Of a stretch of DNA of 64,000 nt, positions 13,627-25,693 are shown in pieces. Positions within the stretch are counted from its first letter, which is position 1. Each line of letters opens with the position of its first letter. The DNA lies in contig WTXI01000026.1 in the NCBI GenBank assembly GCA_022376515.1, forward strand, positions 62,001 through 126,000, read 5' to 3'. The notes beneath the pieces were generated by a model. The model did no database searches and was not told the origin of the DNA. It saw nothing but the letters and a program-made list of their open reading frames with translations. This DNA comes from Lactifluus volemus (taxonomy: Eukaryota; Basidiomycota; Agaricomycetes; Russulales; Russulaceae). The position numbers and the translations under genes are program-made.

Positions 13627-14880
13627 AGTCGCATGTATATATGCAAACTACCAATTAGTGTGTCCTTCGAATTCAGTTAGTGCCAGTGAGTCTGTCTGAG
13701 GTATGGCTAGTACAGTCGTCTTTTCAATATTAGATCAAGTAGCATTAGCATTTGGGTCATTGCGTTTATTAATAAACCCACGGAACTTGTAAAGCGGTTA
13801 GATGCCAGTGCTTGTTTTCATTTTACTTACCATTTCCCAAAAGTTGAACTCTTCCTCGGAGTCTCGGATAAGCCTGGTTTTGATCTCTTGCTCAGGTTCC
13901 CTCTTTCTCGCTGATGTCGCTGAGGGCATCTAGTATTTCGTCTGAGACATCATTTCCTGGTTTGCAGAAGATACTGTAGCTATCCAAAGACATCTAGAGA
14001 TGCAGTGGCATGTGTACCAAAGATCAATATGCTTACAGTAACCCAGCTTTCGCTACGCTGACCAATAGCACATAGCACCTGTCCACTCCCAAGGCTCAGA
14101 TCTCAGACATGGTCCCGACTCTGAAAGCCCTGCATGAAGAAAACAGTGAGCAACGTTCAATACGTTCAATCCATAACCATCTTGTATATTGATTATTTGT
14201 GGGGCGAGTTGCTCTGCGCCGAACCAGGTCTTCCCTGTGCTGCGCAGTTCCATGGCCACCCTGGTGAGCCGCCTGTGGCTGCATCTCCAACAGGTGCTCT
14301 TGAGGCTGGCAATAGCATCAGTATGTTGAGGGACATCAAGTGTTAGTGTCATGGGTACAATTTATGAGCGGTCCAGATATCAAGTTATGGTGACAGAGAG
14401 CATGCATCGTGTAGGGGTCAGTATGACAACTGCAATTTTTATTCGGACAAGATGACGAGGACATCAGGAATTAAGAAATGAATGTCTAGAGAAAGGGAAG
14501 GTTAGGGGGACCACAGAAAAAATGAGAGTGTCAGTGGTGGTGGCACCACGGACCTATCAGTAATGCTCCTCTCCCTCCTACTCTTCCGCAGAGCCAATCC
14601 TTACTCTTCTAGACACTTATCGAACACGCCAAGATACTCCCAGGTGTCTGTTAACACAGCTTCAGTGAGGTACCAGTGAATGAAAGTCTGCTCGGAGTTC
14701 AGAAAGTCAAATTTATTGCCCAGTGACAGTCAGGCCCGCACGTCAAAAATGAGAGCGGTCTCATATAACAAGCAGATTATTAGAAGCCAACTATGGGACG
14801 GAATTGCCATAAGAAATGTATGCGGACGGATGGTTTGAGGGACATATCAAGCGTTGAGACCTGTAACTGAAGACACGAGT
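13627..14880. repeat. NLR 3'-flank module, copy 2
   Basis: This is homologous to 2180-3205 and 31345-32358, with extra sequence at 14390-14880. Apart from the minus-strand frame at 13892-13993 I find no supported gene. A 99-codon minus-strand frame at 14053-14352 is open, but its counterparts in the other copies are not. Confidence 0.5.
13892..13993 (-). CDS. Conserved minus-strand terminal exon (33 codons), copy 2
   Basis: This has the same length and frame as 2447-2548, starting after a ctctag acceptor with codons for MSLDSYSIF and ending SEKEGT-stop. It is open, and the substitutions relative to the other copies look conservative. The upstream donor (gtaagc) is also present. The product is unknown. 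Confidence 0.4.
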   Translation of the reverse strand: MSLDSYSIFCKPGNDVSDEILDALSDISEKEGT

Positions 14881-15990
14881 CGACGAACCGATGGCCCGGG
14901 GTGGCCGGTCTTGAGATGGAGATGGCCGACGATGATCACGTGTTTGTACGTGAGGAAAGCTGAGGACGATCTGGAGACCGATCACCGTTCTTCTCCAATC
15001 GAGTTTGAGAAGTCGCGAAGCAACCGAATAGCACACATCTTCTCTGGGAAAAAGAGACGAAACAGGAACAACTCGGAGAAAGCTGCCAAGTTGCCCGTCA
15101 TACGTCGCACACACGCATATACACGCATACGCATCCATTTCTTTTGTCCCGTGGTACATTCTATATACAGAGAAAACATGCACTAGAGCACATGAGGATT
15201 CTCCACACAACTCCTTCAAGCATCTGACGGCGATGAATATTGCCAAGTTTTTCAACGTATCCTGGCTTCGAGGAAGATGTTATCAACGACGCACAGAAGG
15301 GGGGGTTGTGCGCTCTGAGGACTGCAGTGAAAGTGATTTAATCCTTATCGGAGCATGATAATAGATATACGTACCAGTACTTGAGCGGGAGCGAGCTTAG
15401 TCGCGTCTCTTCGTTGGCCGGAGCACGGCTGTTGCGGAAGTCAGCGGCATATCTGTGGGTTTGAGAGATTGAAATACAGGAAAGAAAGCCCGGAAGAGAG
15501 AAGCTGAGATCTTCGGAGGTTGTGTTCACAATAAGCCACTTCTTCGATCGGGAGCATCTTACTGAACACGTACATTGGTGCCCTTCAAATTCCCGGACCA
15601 CTTTCTTGATGCACTCTCTTTTGGTAGAGAGACACAGGTTCTAGGAGCGTATTTTCAGGTGATGAAGAACTTGAGGCGTATCATAACATCATGGTCACTT
15701 TTCGAGATCACCACATGAAGGTGGACAGGTGACGGAGGCGGTGGTGGCAGCTGAATGGGTGAAGGTGTGGGAGTCGGTGGCGGAACACTAGCCTGGCGGG
15801 TAGGTCGTCAAGGACAGAAGAGGTGGGAAGCGGGAGGGAAACGGGAGATGGGTAGACAAAGTCTCTGGTTCAATTGAGGTGAGAGGTGGTGACACGGGTC
15901 TAGAAAGGTCTGTGGACGTACTAGAAACGTTGGTGGGTCTGTGAGGGGATAGCTGGGACGTGGGGACTCACATCGAGATTGCTATTGCTT
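14881..15990 (+). repeat. Spacer module R, copy c
   Basis: This is related to copies b and d. The second candidate exon (QERKPGREKLRSSEV, TEHVHW) is open to the TAG near 15642. The upstream exon is interrupted. No function is recognised. Confidence 0.4.
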
Positions 15991-17821
15991 CGCTACGCCG
16001 CGTAAACACGCGGAATAATCGTGGCGATGGCTAAGAAACTTGAAGAGGAGGTTCCTTAAGCTGTCGCACGCTTGTTACTCGAGAATGGGATAGAAGGGGT
16101 AACGAGGGCAGGGACGGCAATCCAGATGCACTGACCTGGCGCATGCGCCTGCCCTGACGCGCCTGACGGCCCGTAACCGGCTCGCCTTGTCATAGGCTGG
16201 GATGCTCTCTCAACCCAAGACCATTCGAGATAATGCTGAAACCCGACACGAATCCCCATCTATTACCACGCCCAGCCCACGCTCGACTTGGAGGGGACGT
16301 CGGTACATGGTCTGGCCCATGCGCTCCTAGCTCAAATGGTCATTAGTGTGAGTCTAGTCCTTTAGGTGAGGACGCCACTGTTAGGCATCTGAGGCTCACG
16401 ACCCACTCTGCTGTCGCACAGGCCCCGGTCCCTCCAGATGGATTGCAAGACCATTTGGGCATTCAGCCACACACCTCGATCCATCACAAGTTTGGGCACG
16501 CCGCACTCAACCGACACACATCCCTGCACGCCACCGCGGACCACCATCACTGCTTCCTCCCCAACCCTTCCCCTTCTGCAGCTGCTCGTGCCGCCGATGC
16601 CTATCTTAAAGTGGGAAACTGTTAGCTGTCACGGGTGACGGTGAAGGAGAAGGGCCAAACTTAAAGTGAGTTGGTTCAAGGAGGCAACAATAAGCGCCAC
16701 TACACTGTGGTGGCCCTGTGGCTTTTTCTCTGCCGCGCTCTGCATCGCTGGGTTCCTATCCATCTTCCCATCTTAACAGGTCGCTTTCATACCATTTTAT
16801 TCTTTTGTGGCCTCGCTCACCTGTTGCTTGCTTTTGTTTCACTAGTCGTTGGCTCGACCCAACCTGGGACATCCCCGTTTTCTGTGTACTCATCGTCGCC
16901 ACCCCTCAAGAACAGGAGGGAGCACAGAGGATGTCTATCAGGAGACACACGCATGCCAACAACGTCGAGCCCTGGGAGCGCAAGGCAACGTCCAGCTGTC
17001 ACGAGTCCACGACGAAACAGTTGAAGACGACGATTGATGAGGAGTGCTGCGCGTGAGAAACGTGCAACACCTTTCACCGAGGCCGCGCAATCGACAATCG
17101 TCAAAGTCAAAGTCCCCGCCGGCGCTCCAGGATGAGCGCTCGGATTCGCCAAGGCATCCGCCTGGAGGATCGCCCAATTTTTGTGAGGGCTTAGTATCAA
17201 AACGCTGCTCGCTTGCACTCACATTCTCTCTGCTGGAAAGGGTATAGGGGAAAGGGACACAGGAGGATCTATCTGATCCAGGGTACCAACCGTTTTGCAG
17301 CTTCATCTATACGGGACTATTCTGGCTGTCATGCATCTATTGCATTTACGTTCGTTCTTTTCTTTGCTGTGTACCATCCGTGCTTGTTAAGTTTCCACGA
17401 TTCGTCGATGTTCATTAATTATTGGTTGAGATTCCGCTCAACTTGCGAGCATCCCAGCGACGTCGCGGCTCTTTTATGTTGCGCCAGTGTGCGAGGGGTG
17501 ATCAACCGGAAAATTTCCTTCGGTTGGCTCCTACTACTACGGTACCTGAGTCGACTTCAGCTTGATTAGGTAGAAATAATGTAGTAAGTATCCTGAGGTA
17601 CTATGGAGAGGCGTAGCAGCTGTAAGAATCGATAGACCTTGAGAGGTCCCCATGTTCAGTTCTCCTCCTAGTGAAACAACTCGGAATCTGCACCAACTCA
17701 ACAAGGTTCACCAGCGCTTTTTTCTCTGACTGTTGTTTGTTTGTTCCAAATACAAAGCGCTCTAACGACCCTACAGGCCAACTCAGTGGTCAGCTCAATC
17801 TCAACTTCTCACTTCTCCACG
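15991..17821. repeat. NLR 5'-flank module upstream of gene 3
   Basis: This is a near-duplicate of 6031-7967 with many small indels. No frame is conserved between the two copies, so it is treated as non-coding promoter and spacer sequence. Confidence 0.5.
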
Positions 17822-20800
17822 ATGTCATTCGCTCAACCAAACTCGTATGTCAAAGTCTCTCTCACCCGATGTCCCCCGATGTTAACTATTACTCCAGCCC
17901 AGATCCTCAAACATCCCGAATCGGGTACATCAGTCACTTCCATTTCATCTCCATATTTGCTAAGATAGCTGCCGTTGATCAGCGATCAAGTCACCAAAAC
18001 ACAACCGAGCGTACTTCAGCTCGAAATCACTGGTATATAGTTTTCGTGATGCTGCACCGATAAGTACTGAACTCTTTCCTCTGTCAGTCCTCAGGGCACG
18101 GAATCTTCCTCCTCTAAAATCCCTCCCGGGGAAAGAGAGGCGGTTTTACGTTACGGTGACGAGCGGGGAGAAGACATGGCAGACTCGATCTATACAAAGC
18201 GTTGATCAGCACGTCGAATGGAATGAGAAAGTCGACGCATTGTGAGAAATGTCTTATACGCGTTTCAATCCCCAATTGACTCCTGTGCAGTGTCGTACAA
18301 CCGCTCTCTCAAATTACAGTATCTCTGTATGCAAAGAGGACCATGCGGAAAGACATTCTTCTCGGGCAGAAGGAGATATCCTGTGAAGCCCGACGCGGTT
18401 CGTTCATTTCTTCGGATCCTTAATCATGCATCTTGCTGAGCGTCCTTTATATAGAACTTGATATAGTATTTAACAGCGCTGATGGACGCGGTAGACATTC
18501 AACGATGCCGGATACACTTTTGACGATCACCGTATCCACGAATCCCGATTCCTCTCTAACTACGGCAGTCATTACATCGAATCCTGTGACGACAGAGTTG
18601 GACGATTCTGCTGCTGAAGGAGATGCTGTATGTCCTTCTATCCAATTAAATCATGAATCCAGGCAACCCATGGCAGTTGCCGTCTCTCTATCTCCTTTTT
18701 CCCAGACGCTTGACCTTCCCACTGAGGGCGATACTCCTGTGAGACCAGCAGTAGTCAGCCAGGCGGAGATGTCACGTACTCTTGGTCGTGCTGAAGAAGC
18801 AATAGAAGCCATGGATACGATAAAAGCGTGGAAGACGGCCATTAATGTTGTGAAGCAAGTGATGGACACTGTCGACCCGATCGCTGAAGTATGACTAACA
18901 TCATGACGAGTTTTCCCTTGCTAAACTGGTGTTCAGTTGTTCCCGCACGCAACATTAGCATGGAAATTGCTTTCAACGATTCCCGAGGTTCGTCTCCGTG
19001 CTCTACCGGAAGATATACATAGTTCAATATCTTTTCCACCTGCTGTCAGACATTGCTACTCCAGTTGAAGCGTGATAACAACGTCAGAACACTACTTCAA
19101 GCAATACTCGATGCATTCGACTTTGCGAAGAAGGCGGACCTTTTGAGGAACATGGACCCTGAGTCTACGCAACCGAAAATCCTGGATGAGATGCTCGAGT
19201 GTGTCTCGGAATGTGCCAAATTTATCATATCATATGCGGAGGATGTGAATGTCGGTACGTCGTCTTTGCCTCTCCGAGTCTGTGGTCATTCATCCTAATA
19301 AATATTTAATTTAGGAAAGCGGATTTTGAAGAATGTGGTCCGCCAAGTGGACGGGAGAATCGATGACTACCGCACGAACCTTACTCGACTGCGAGATAAT
19401 TTCCTCGCAGGTACTACTGTTATCACCGGGGGTGTTGTGCTGGAATCTGGTGCGTCATCCTGATCGTCTGGATCGTTAGAATGGTCGATCTGATGAGGGA
19501 ACAAAGAACTCGACTCAAAAATAAGAGAATTGCCGTACAAAGGAGGCTGGCGATTCGGAGATGACAGGCGCTGTCTTCCGGGCACACGACAAGATTTCTT
19601 GGACCATATCCTCAATTGGGTCGAGAATCGAGAATCTCAACGTGGACTCGTGCTCCTCGGCCAGGCCGGCACAGGAAAGTCTTCGATTGCACATGAGGTC
19701 GCCCGCCGGTTAGAAAACAAGCATCTCGGCTCTTACTTCGCCTTTCTACGGAAGGAGGGCTCCAAAGACGAGGCTCACCAGCTGTTCACGACACTTGCTC
19801 GGGATCTCTCCAATCGCTATCCTCCGTTCAAACTCGCCCTCGGGAGGGTGCTCAAGAATGATCCATCTCTATGTAGCACTCGACACTATCGCACCCTTTT
19901 CGAACGCCTCCTTCTTGAACCGGTCAAGCACGTTCAGATTCGGGATCCAATTCTTATTGTCATCGATGCGTTGGATGAGAGCGGTGATGTAATTCGCCAA
20001 AACGGCTTACACAAATTTATTGCTCAGCATCTGTTCGAGTTGCCATCGAACTTTCGCATCCTCATCACCTCGAGGCCGGAAAATGAAATAGAACAAGTAT
20101 TTGGTAACGTGCTATCAGTACGCACCATATACATGGACGATCCGAAACTAGCTGCCAAGACGGAGCAAGATATTCGTTTGTATCTCGAGAGCGAACTCCC
20201 CTTGGACTTGTTCGAACAACATGGAGCCAAACTTTCAGAGGCGGCGGAAGGCTTGTTTCAGTGGGCAGCCGTTTCATGCGGGCTGATAAATAAGCCACCT
20301 CCTAGCTTTGGGTTTAGCAGGAAACAGGTGATACAGCGTCTGTTGGGACATTCACGAGGTCGGGATAGACAGGATCCGTTGGACCAGCTGTACAGAGAAG
20401 TTCTGGAAGGCTACTTCAAGCCGGTTGCAGCACAGATACTATTTCGGTCTGTGATGGGACAGCTTTTCGCTGCGATGGTGCCACTTTCGATTCATTCTTT
20501 AACTATTCTGCGACAACATGCGCCCAAGGATGACCCGGAGGATCCAGACCCCGAGGATTCTGATTGTGTTGTTGAGATGCTCGGTCACCTAGGCTCACTG
20601 CTCAGTAACGTGACCTCATCCGACGACACCCTCCCGATCGTCCCTCTCCACACCTCATTTCGTGACTTCCTTGCGGATGAGAAGAGTGGGGAATTTCACA
20701 TCGACCTTGGCAGGTCTCACCGTCGGTTGGCACATTCATGTCTCGGACTGATGCTCAATGATCTCAAATTCAACATTTGCAAACTCGAATCGTCATACAT

Positions 20801-23452
20801 TGCCAACAGGGACGTGCCAGATCTGGAATCTCGAATTGCCAAATATATTCCACCTGCTCTATCGTATGGCTGCGTTTTCTGGGGCGATCATTTAGGACGT
20901 CTTGGTATTGAACAGGACGTGTTTCCGAAACTTCGATCGCTGTTCGAGACAAGATTCCTTTTTTGGCTGGAAGTGCTTAGCATCAAGAACAGCGTCGGTC
21001 TTGGATCACGAGCACTGGGATCTCTGAACACATGGTTGCGGTCTGATAAACTGAAGGTAGGCGCATCATATCGCGTCATACGACTTGTAGTAACTATTGG
21101 GTACAATTGCAGGAATCATTCCAATCAGAGGTTTCGGATATGTTGGCATTAGTGAATGATGCATTCGCTTTTGTGCGGTATTTTGGGATGGCGATATCAA
21201 GAAGCGTCCCGCATATATATATATCTACTCTCCCATTTGCACCATCCTCTTCCCTCATCGTCAAGCACCACCTTCACCTATTCCGCCACACATTGTTTTT
21301 GACACGCGGACAGTTATCTGATTGGCCAGCATTGGAAATGACGATTCGAGCACATGACGAATCAGTCGAGTCTGTTGTATTCTCGCCAGACGGGCAGCGA
21401 ATCGCATCGGCCTCGCGAGATCGCACGATTCGGGTGTGGGATGCAACAACGGGGGAAACTGTCGCGGGACCGTTTACTGGACACACTGATCTTGTCTTCT
21501 CTGTCGCATTCTCGCCTAACGGGAAACGCATCGCATCAGCATCGGCCGATCGCACGATTTGCGTGTGGGATGCCGCAACAGGAGACGTCATAGCGGGACC
21601 ATTTACTGGACACACGCGTTATGTCAGATGTGTTGTATTTCACCGAACGGCAGCACATTGCCTCGGCCTCTGACGATCACACGATTCGTGTTTGGGATGC
21701 CGCAACTGGAGAGGTCGTATCAGGCCCGTTTACTGGACACATCAACGCGGTCTATTGTGTTGCATTCTCAACAGACGGGCGATGTATCGCCTCTGCCTCT
21801 GAAGATTGCACGATTCGCATGTGGGATGCCGCAACAGGAGATGTAGTGGGCCCGTGTACTGGACACACTGAAGGGTTAGGTGTGTTGTATTCTCACCGGA
21901 TGGGAAGCACGTCGCTTCGGCCTCGGAAGATCGCACGATTCGTGTGTGGGATTTCGCATCAGGACAGATTGTAGCTGGCCCATTTACTGGACACACCAGT
22001 TGTATCTACTCTATTGCGTTCTCGCCGGACGGGCAACGCATCACCTCAGCCTCGATGGATCGCACGATTTGCGTGTGGGATTCCGCAACAGGGCAGATCG
22101 TAGCAGGGCCATTTACTGGACACACCGCTACAGTCTTTGCTGTTGCACTCTCGCCGGACGGCCAGCGCATTGCCTCAGGCTCGTATGATCGCACGGTTTG
22201 TTTGTGGGATGCCAGAAGAGATGAGACAGGGAGCTCGTTTACCGGACATACCCAATCTATCTTTTCTGTTGCACTCTCACCAGATGGGCAACGGATAGCC
22301 TCTGCCTCTGCAGATTGCACAATCTGTGTGTGGGACGCAGCAACAGGAGAGGTCACAGCAGGTCCATTTACTGGTCACACCAATTGGGTCGCTTTTGTCG
22401 CATTCTCACCTGACGGGCGGCGAATCGTCTCCTCCTCACGAGATCGCACGATTCGTGTGTGGGATACCACGACAGGAAATATTGTAGCGGGCCCGTTTAC
22501 CGAACATACCGATGTAGTCACGTCTGTTGTGTTCTCGCCGGACGGACAACGCATCGCGTCGGCCTCAAACGATCACACGGTTCGTGTGTGGGATGCGATA
22601 ACGGGAAAGGTTGTAGTGGGCCCGTTTACTGGACATACTGAGGGGATCGACTCTGTTGCGTTCTCGCTGGACGGGAAGCGCATCGCGTCTGGCTCCCAAG
22701 ACCGCACGATTCGAGTATGGGATGCTGCGACAGGAAAGGTCGTAGCGGACCCGTTTACTGGTCATACTAGAGGGGTCGAATTTGTTGCATTCTCACCTGA
22801 CGGGCAGCGAATCGCCTCAGCCTCGGGAGATCTCACTATTCGTGTGTGGGATTCTGCGTCAGGAAATGTCGTCGTCGGCCCATTTACTGGACACACCAAT
22901 CCCGTTTGGTCCGTTGCATTCTCACCGGACGGGCGGCACATTGCATCTGCCTCACACGATTGTACGATCCGCTTGTGGGATTCTGCAACAGGGGCAGCTG
23001 TAGCAGGCCCATTTATTGGACACACAGAATGGGTCCGGTCCGTTGCATTCACACCAGATGGGCAGCGGATCATTTCTGCCTCAGGAGATTGCACGATTCG
23101 CATGTGGGATGCCACCGGACTCACCCAATCAACTAACTCTGGTGCGTCCACTTTGGATGGGCAGCCTATCACCTCGACCTTACGAGATTACACAATTCAT
23201 GTAGGGAAGCTCAGAGGAGAAGATATCGAGAAAGATCACTTTATGGACAAGTTCCCGGTAAATAGTGATGGATGGATGTATGGAGAAGATAAAGAACTGC
23301 TTTTGTGGATTCCTCCGATTCACCGGCCATACCTTCATAGGGCTAACACAGTCTGGGTTGCTGGCAAAGATAGAACGGAGGTAGATCTCTCAAAATTTGT
23401 TTATGGATTAAATTGGGCTATGGTATACTACATTCACAGTTCATCTAAATAG
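17822..23452 (+). pseudogene. NLR gene 3: C2-NACHT-WD40 with damage in C2 and WD40
   Basis: This has the same architecture as gene 2. The NACHT exon is open in full (19530-21152; GQAGTGKSS, LIVIDALDES, ITSRPE). In the C2 part, an extra T (TCACTTCC against TCACTCC in gene 2) shifts exon 2, and TAG at 17966-17968 lies in the gene 2 frame. The WD40 part is split into three frames: one ending at 21673, one covering 21621-21974, and one open from 21944 to the stop at 23452. All 14 repeats are still recognisable. Unlike genes 1 and 2, the last WD frame reads straight into the conserved tail (PITSTLRDYTIHVGKL, then WIPPIHRPYLHRANTVWVAG) and ends normally. It is probably inactive unless the small indels are assembly errors. 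Confidence 0.8.
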
Positions 23453-23960
23453 AGTCACATGTATATATGCAAACTCTGATTAGTGTATGTTTCGAATTCA
23501 GCTAGCGTCAGCGACTCGGAGTTTATGGCCAGTCGAGCCATCTTCTCAATATTTAACACTTGGGTCATGGCATGAAAACCCACGGCGTTCTTTAGACTTG
23601 TTTTCAGGTTACTGGCTTTCCACGGAGAACTTACCATTCCCCAAGCCTGAGTCCCACACTATCCCTCTCTACGGATGTGCGTAAATGGATTTTCGTCCTC
23701 TCCACAGGCCACTGGCCCAGCTCCAGCGCGCTAAGATAAGCTGATAAATCTCCTGACACTTAATACTTTATTTAGGTAGTTAGTGATTTAGTTAACTCCC
23801 AAATAAAAAGCGCTTTCCAAAAAAAAAACAAAAAACAGACTATTAGAAGCCAACTATGCGGACGGAATTGCCGTAAGAATTGTATGCGAATGGTTTGAGG
23901 GACATGTCAAGCTTCAAGCTTCAAGCTGAGGCTTGTAACTGAAGACACGAGTCGACGAAC
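23453..23960. other. Short spacer after gene 3, no gene
   Basis: Only the first 150 bp or so resemble the 3'-flank module. The conserved minus-strand exon found after the other genes is missing here. An A-rich run lies at 23819-23836. No supported gene. Confidence 0.5.
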
Positions 23961-25010
23961 CGATTGCCTGGGGTGATGATCACGTGTATGCCCGCGAGGA
24001 AAGCTGAGGACCATCTGGAGACCGATCACGGTTCTTCTCTGATCGAGTTTGAGAAGTCGCGAAGCAACCGAATAGCACACAATCGAGAGACGAAACAGGA
24101 ACGACTCGGACAAAGCTGCCAAGTTGCCTGTCGTACATCGCACACACGCATATATACACATACGCATCCATTTCTTTTGTCCTGTGCTCTGATGCGGGTA
24201 CATTCTATGTATAGAGAAAACATGCCCTAGAGCACACGAAGATTCTCCACACAACTCCCTCAACCATCTGGCAGCGATGGATATTGTCAAGTTTTTCAAT
24301 GTTTCCTGGCTTCAAGGGAAATGCTATCAACGACGCACGGAAGGGAGATTGTGCGCTCTGAGGACTGCAGTGAAAGTGATTTAATCCTCATCGGAGCATG
24401 ATAATACATCCACGTACCAGTAATCTTGAGCAGGAGTGAGCTTATTTGCGTTTTCTTTCGTTGGCCTGAGCATGGCTGTTGAGGAAGCCGGTAGCATATC
24501 TATGGGTTTGAGAGATAGGAAAGAAAGCCCGGAGAGAAGCTGAGATCGTCGGAGGTTGGATTCACAATAAGGCACCTCCTCAATCGGGAGCATATTACTG
24601 AACACGTACATTGGCGCCCTTCAAATTCCCGGGCCACTGTCTAGATGCACTCTCTTTTGGTTGAGAGACACGAGTTCTAGGGGCGTGTTTTCGAGGTGAT
24701 GAAGAACTTGAGGCGTATTATAACATCATGGTCACTTTGCGAGGTCACTACTTGGACAGGTGACGGAGGCGGTGGTGGTAGCTGAGTGAAGGTGTGGGAG
24801 TCGGTGGTGGAACGCTAGCTGGCGGGTAGGTCGTCAAGGACAGAAGAGTTGTGAAGCGGGTGGAGAACGGGACGAGGTCTCTAATTCCATTGAGGTGAGA
24901 GATGGTGACGCGAGCCGAGAGGCGTCTGTGGACGTACTAGAAATGTTGGCAGGTCTGTGAAGGGGGACAGCTATGGACGTGGCGTTTTGCGTTCACGCGT
25001 TCACGTTGCG
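23961..25010 (+). repeat. Spacer module R, copy d
   Basis: This is the most decayed R copy. A deletion around 24505-24525 removes the start of the second candidate exon, and the first exon frame is broken. It is otherwise alignable with copies b and c. Confidence 0.4.
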
Positions 25011-25693
25011 AGAAGCATCGAGCCATAGGTCACATGACTCACATCAGTTTGAACATCCGACGCCGGACCGACGGAGTCTTGCTGCTGCGGCCAGTGTGCG
25101 AAGGTGAGGATGCACATGAGTCAAACACGCGAAAAAGCAAGCGAAAAAGGTTACACGACTTGATTCTGTTGGCTCCTACTACTAATACGGTACCTGAGTC
25201 GACTTCAGCTTGATTAGGTAGCGCTGATTCCTAATATTGTAGTAAGTGAGGTACTTGAGAATAAGCGCTAGCGCTTTCAAAAAAAGTGCGGAAAAATAAG
25301 ATCATTCTCACCCAACATAACACTTTTCCCAAGACGAGCTTCAGAAAGCAATTGGCATTTTCTAGTTGGATCTAAGTCGGAATCAACACCAGGTTCGAGG
25401 CCCCTGCAACATATTGACAAGTGACCGAAATTCCAACTCAACCTCTTTATGAACACAGAAAGGCGTAGCCTGACTAGCAGCTGAAGGAAAGAGAAGAATA
25501 GATAGACCTTGAGAGGTCCCCACGTTAAGTTCCCCCCCTAGTGAACTAACTTCGAACCTGCCCCAACTCAACAAGGGATCACCAGCGCCTTTTTTCTGAC
25601 TTTTGCTTTGTTTGTTCCAAACGACGAACTGAAGCGCCCTAACGAGTTCAGGCCAGTGGCCATCTCGATCTCAACTTCTCACTTCGATCCACG
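25011..25693. repeat. Shortened NLR 5'-flank upstream of gene 4
   Basis: This is a truncated version of the 5' module, keeping the segments nearest the start codon (ACCTTGAGAGGTCCCCA and the T-rich stretch). No gene is seen. Confidence 0.45.
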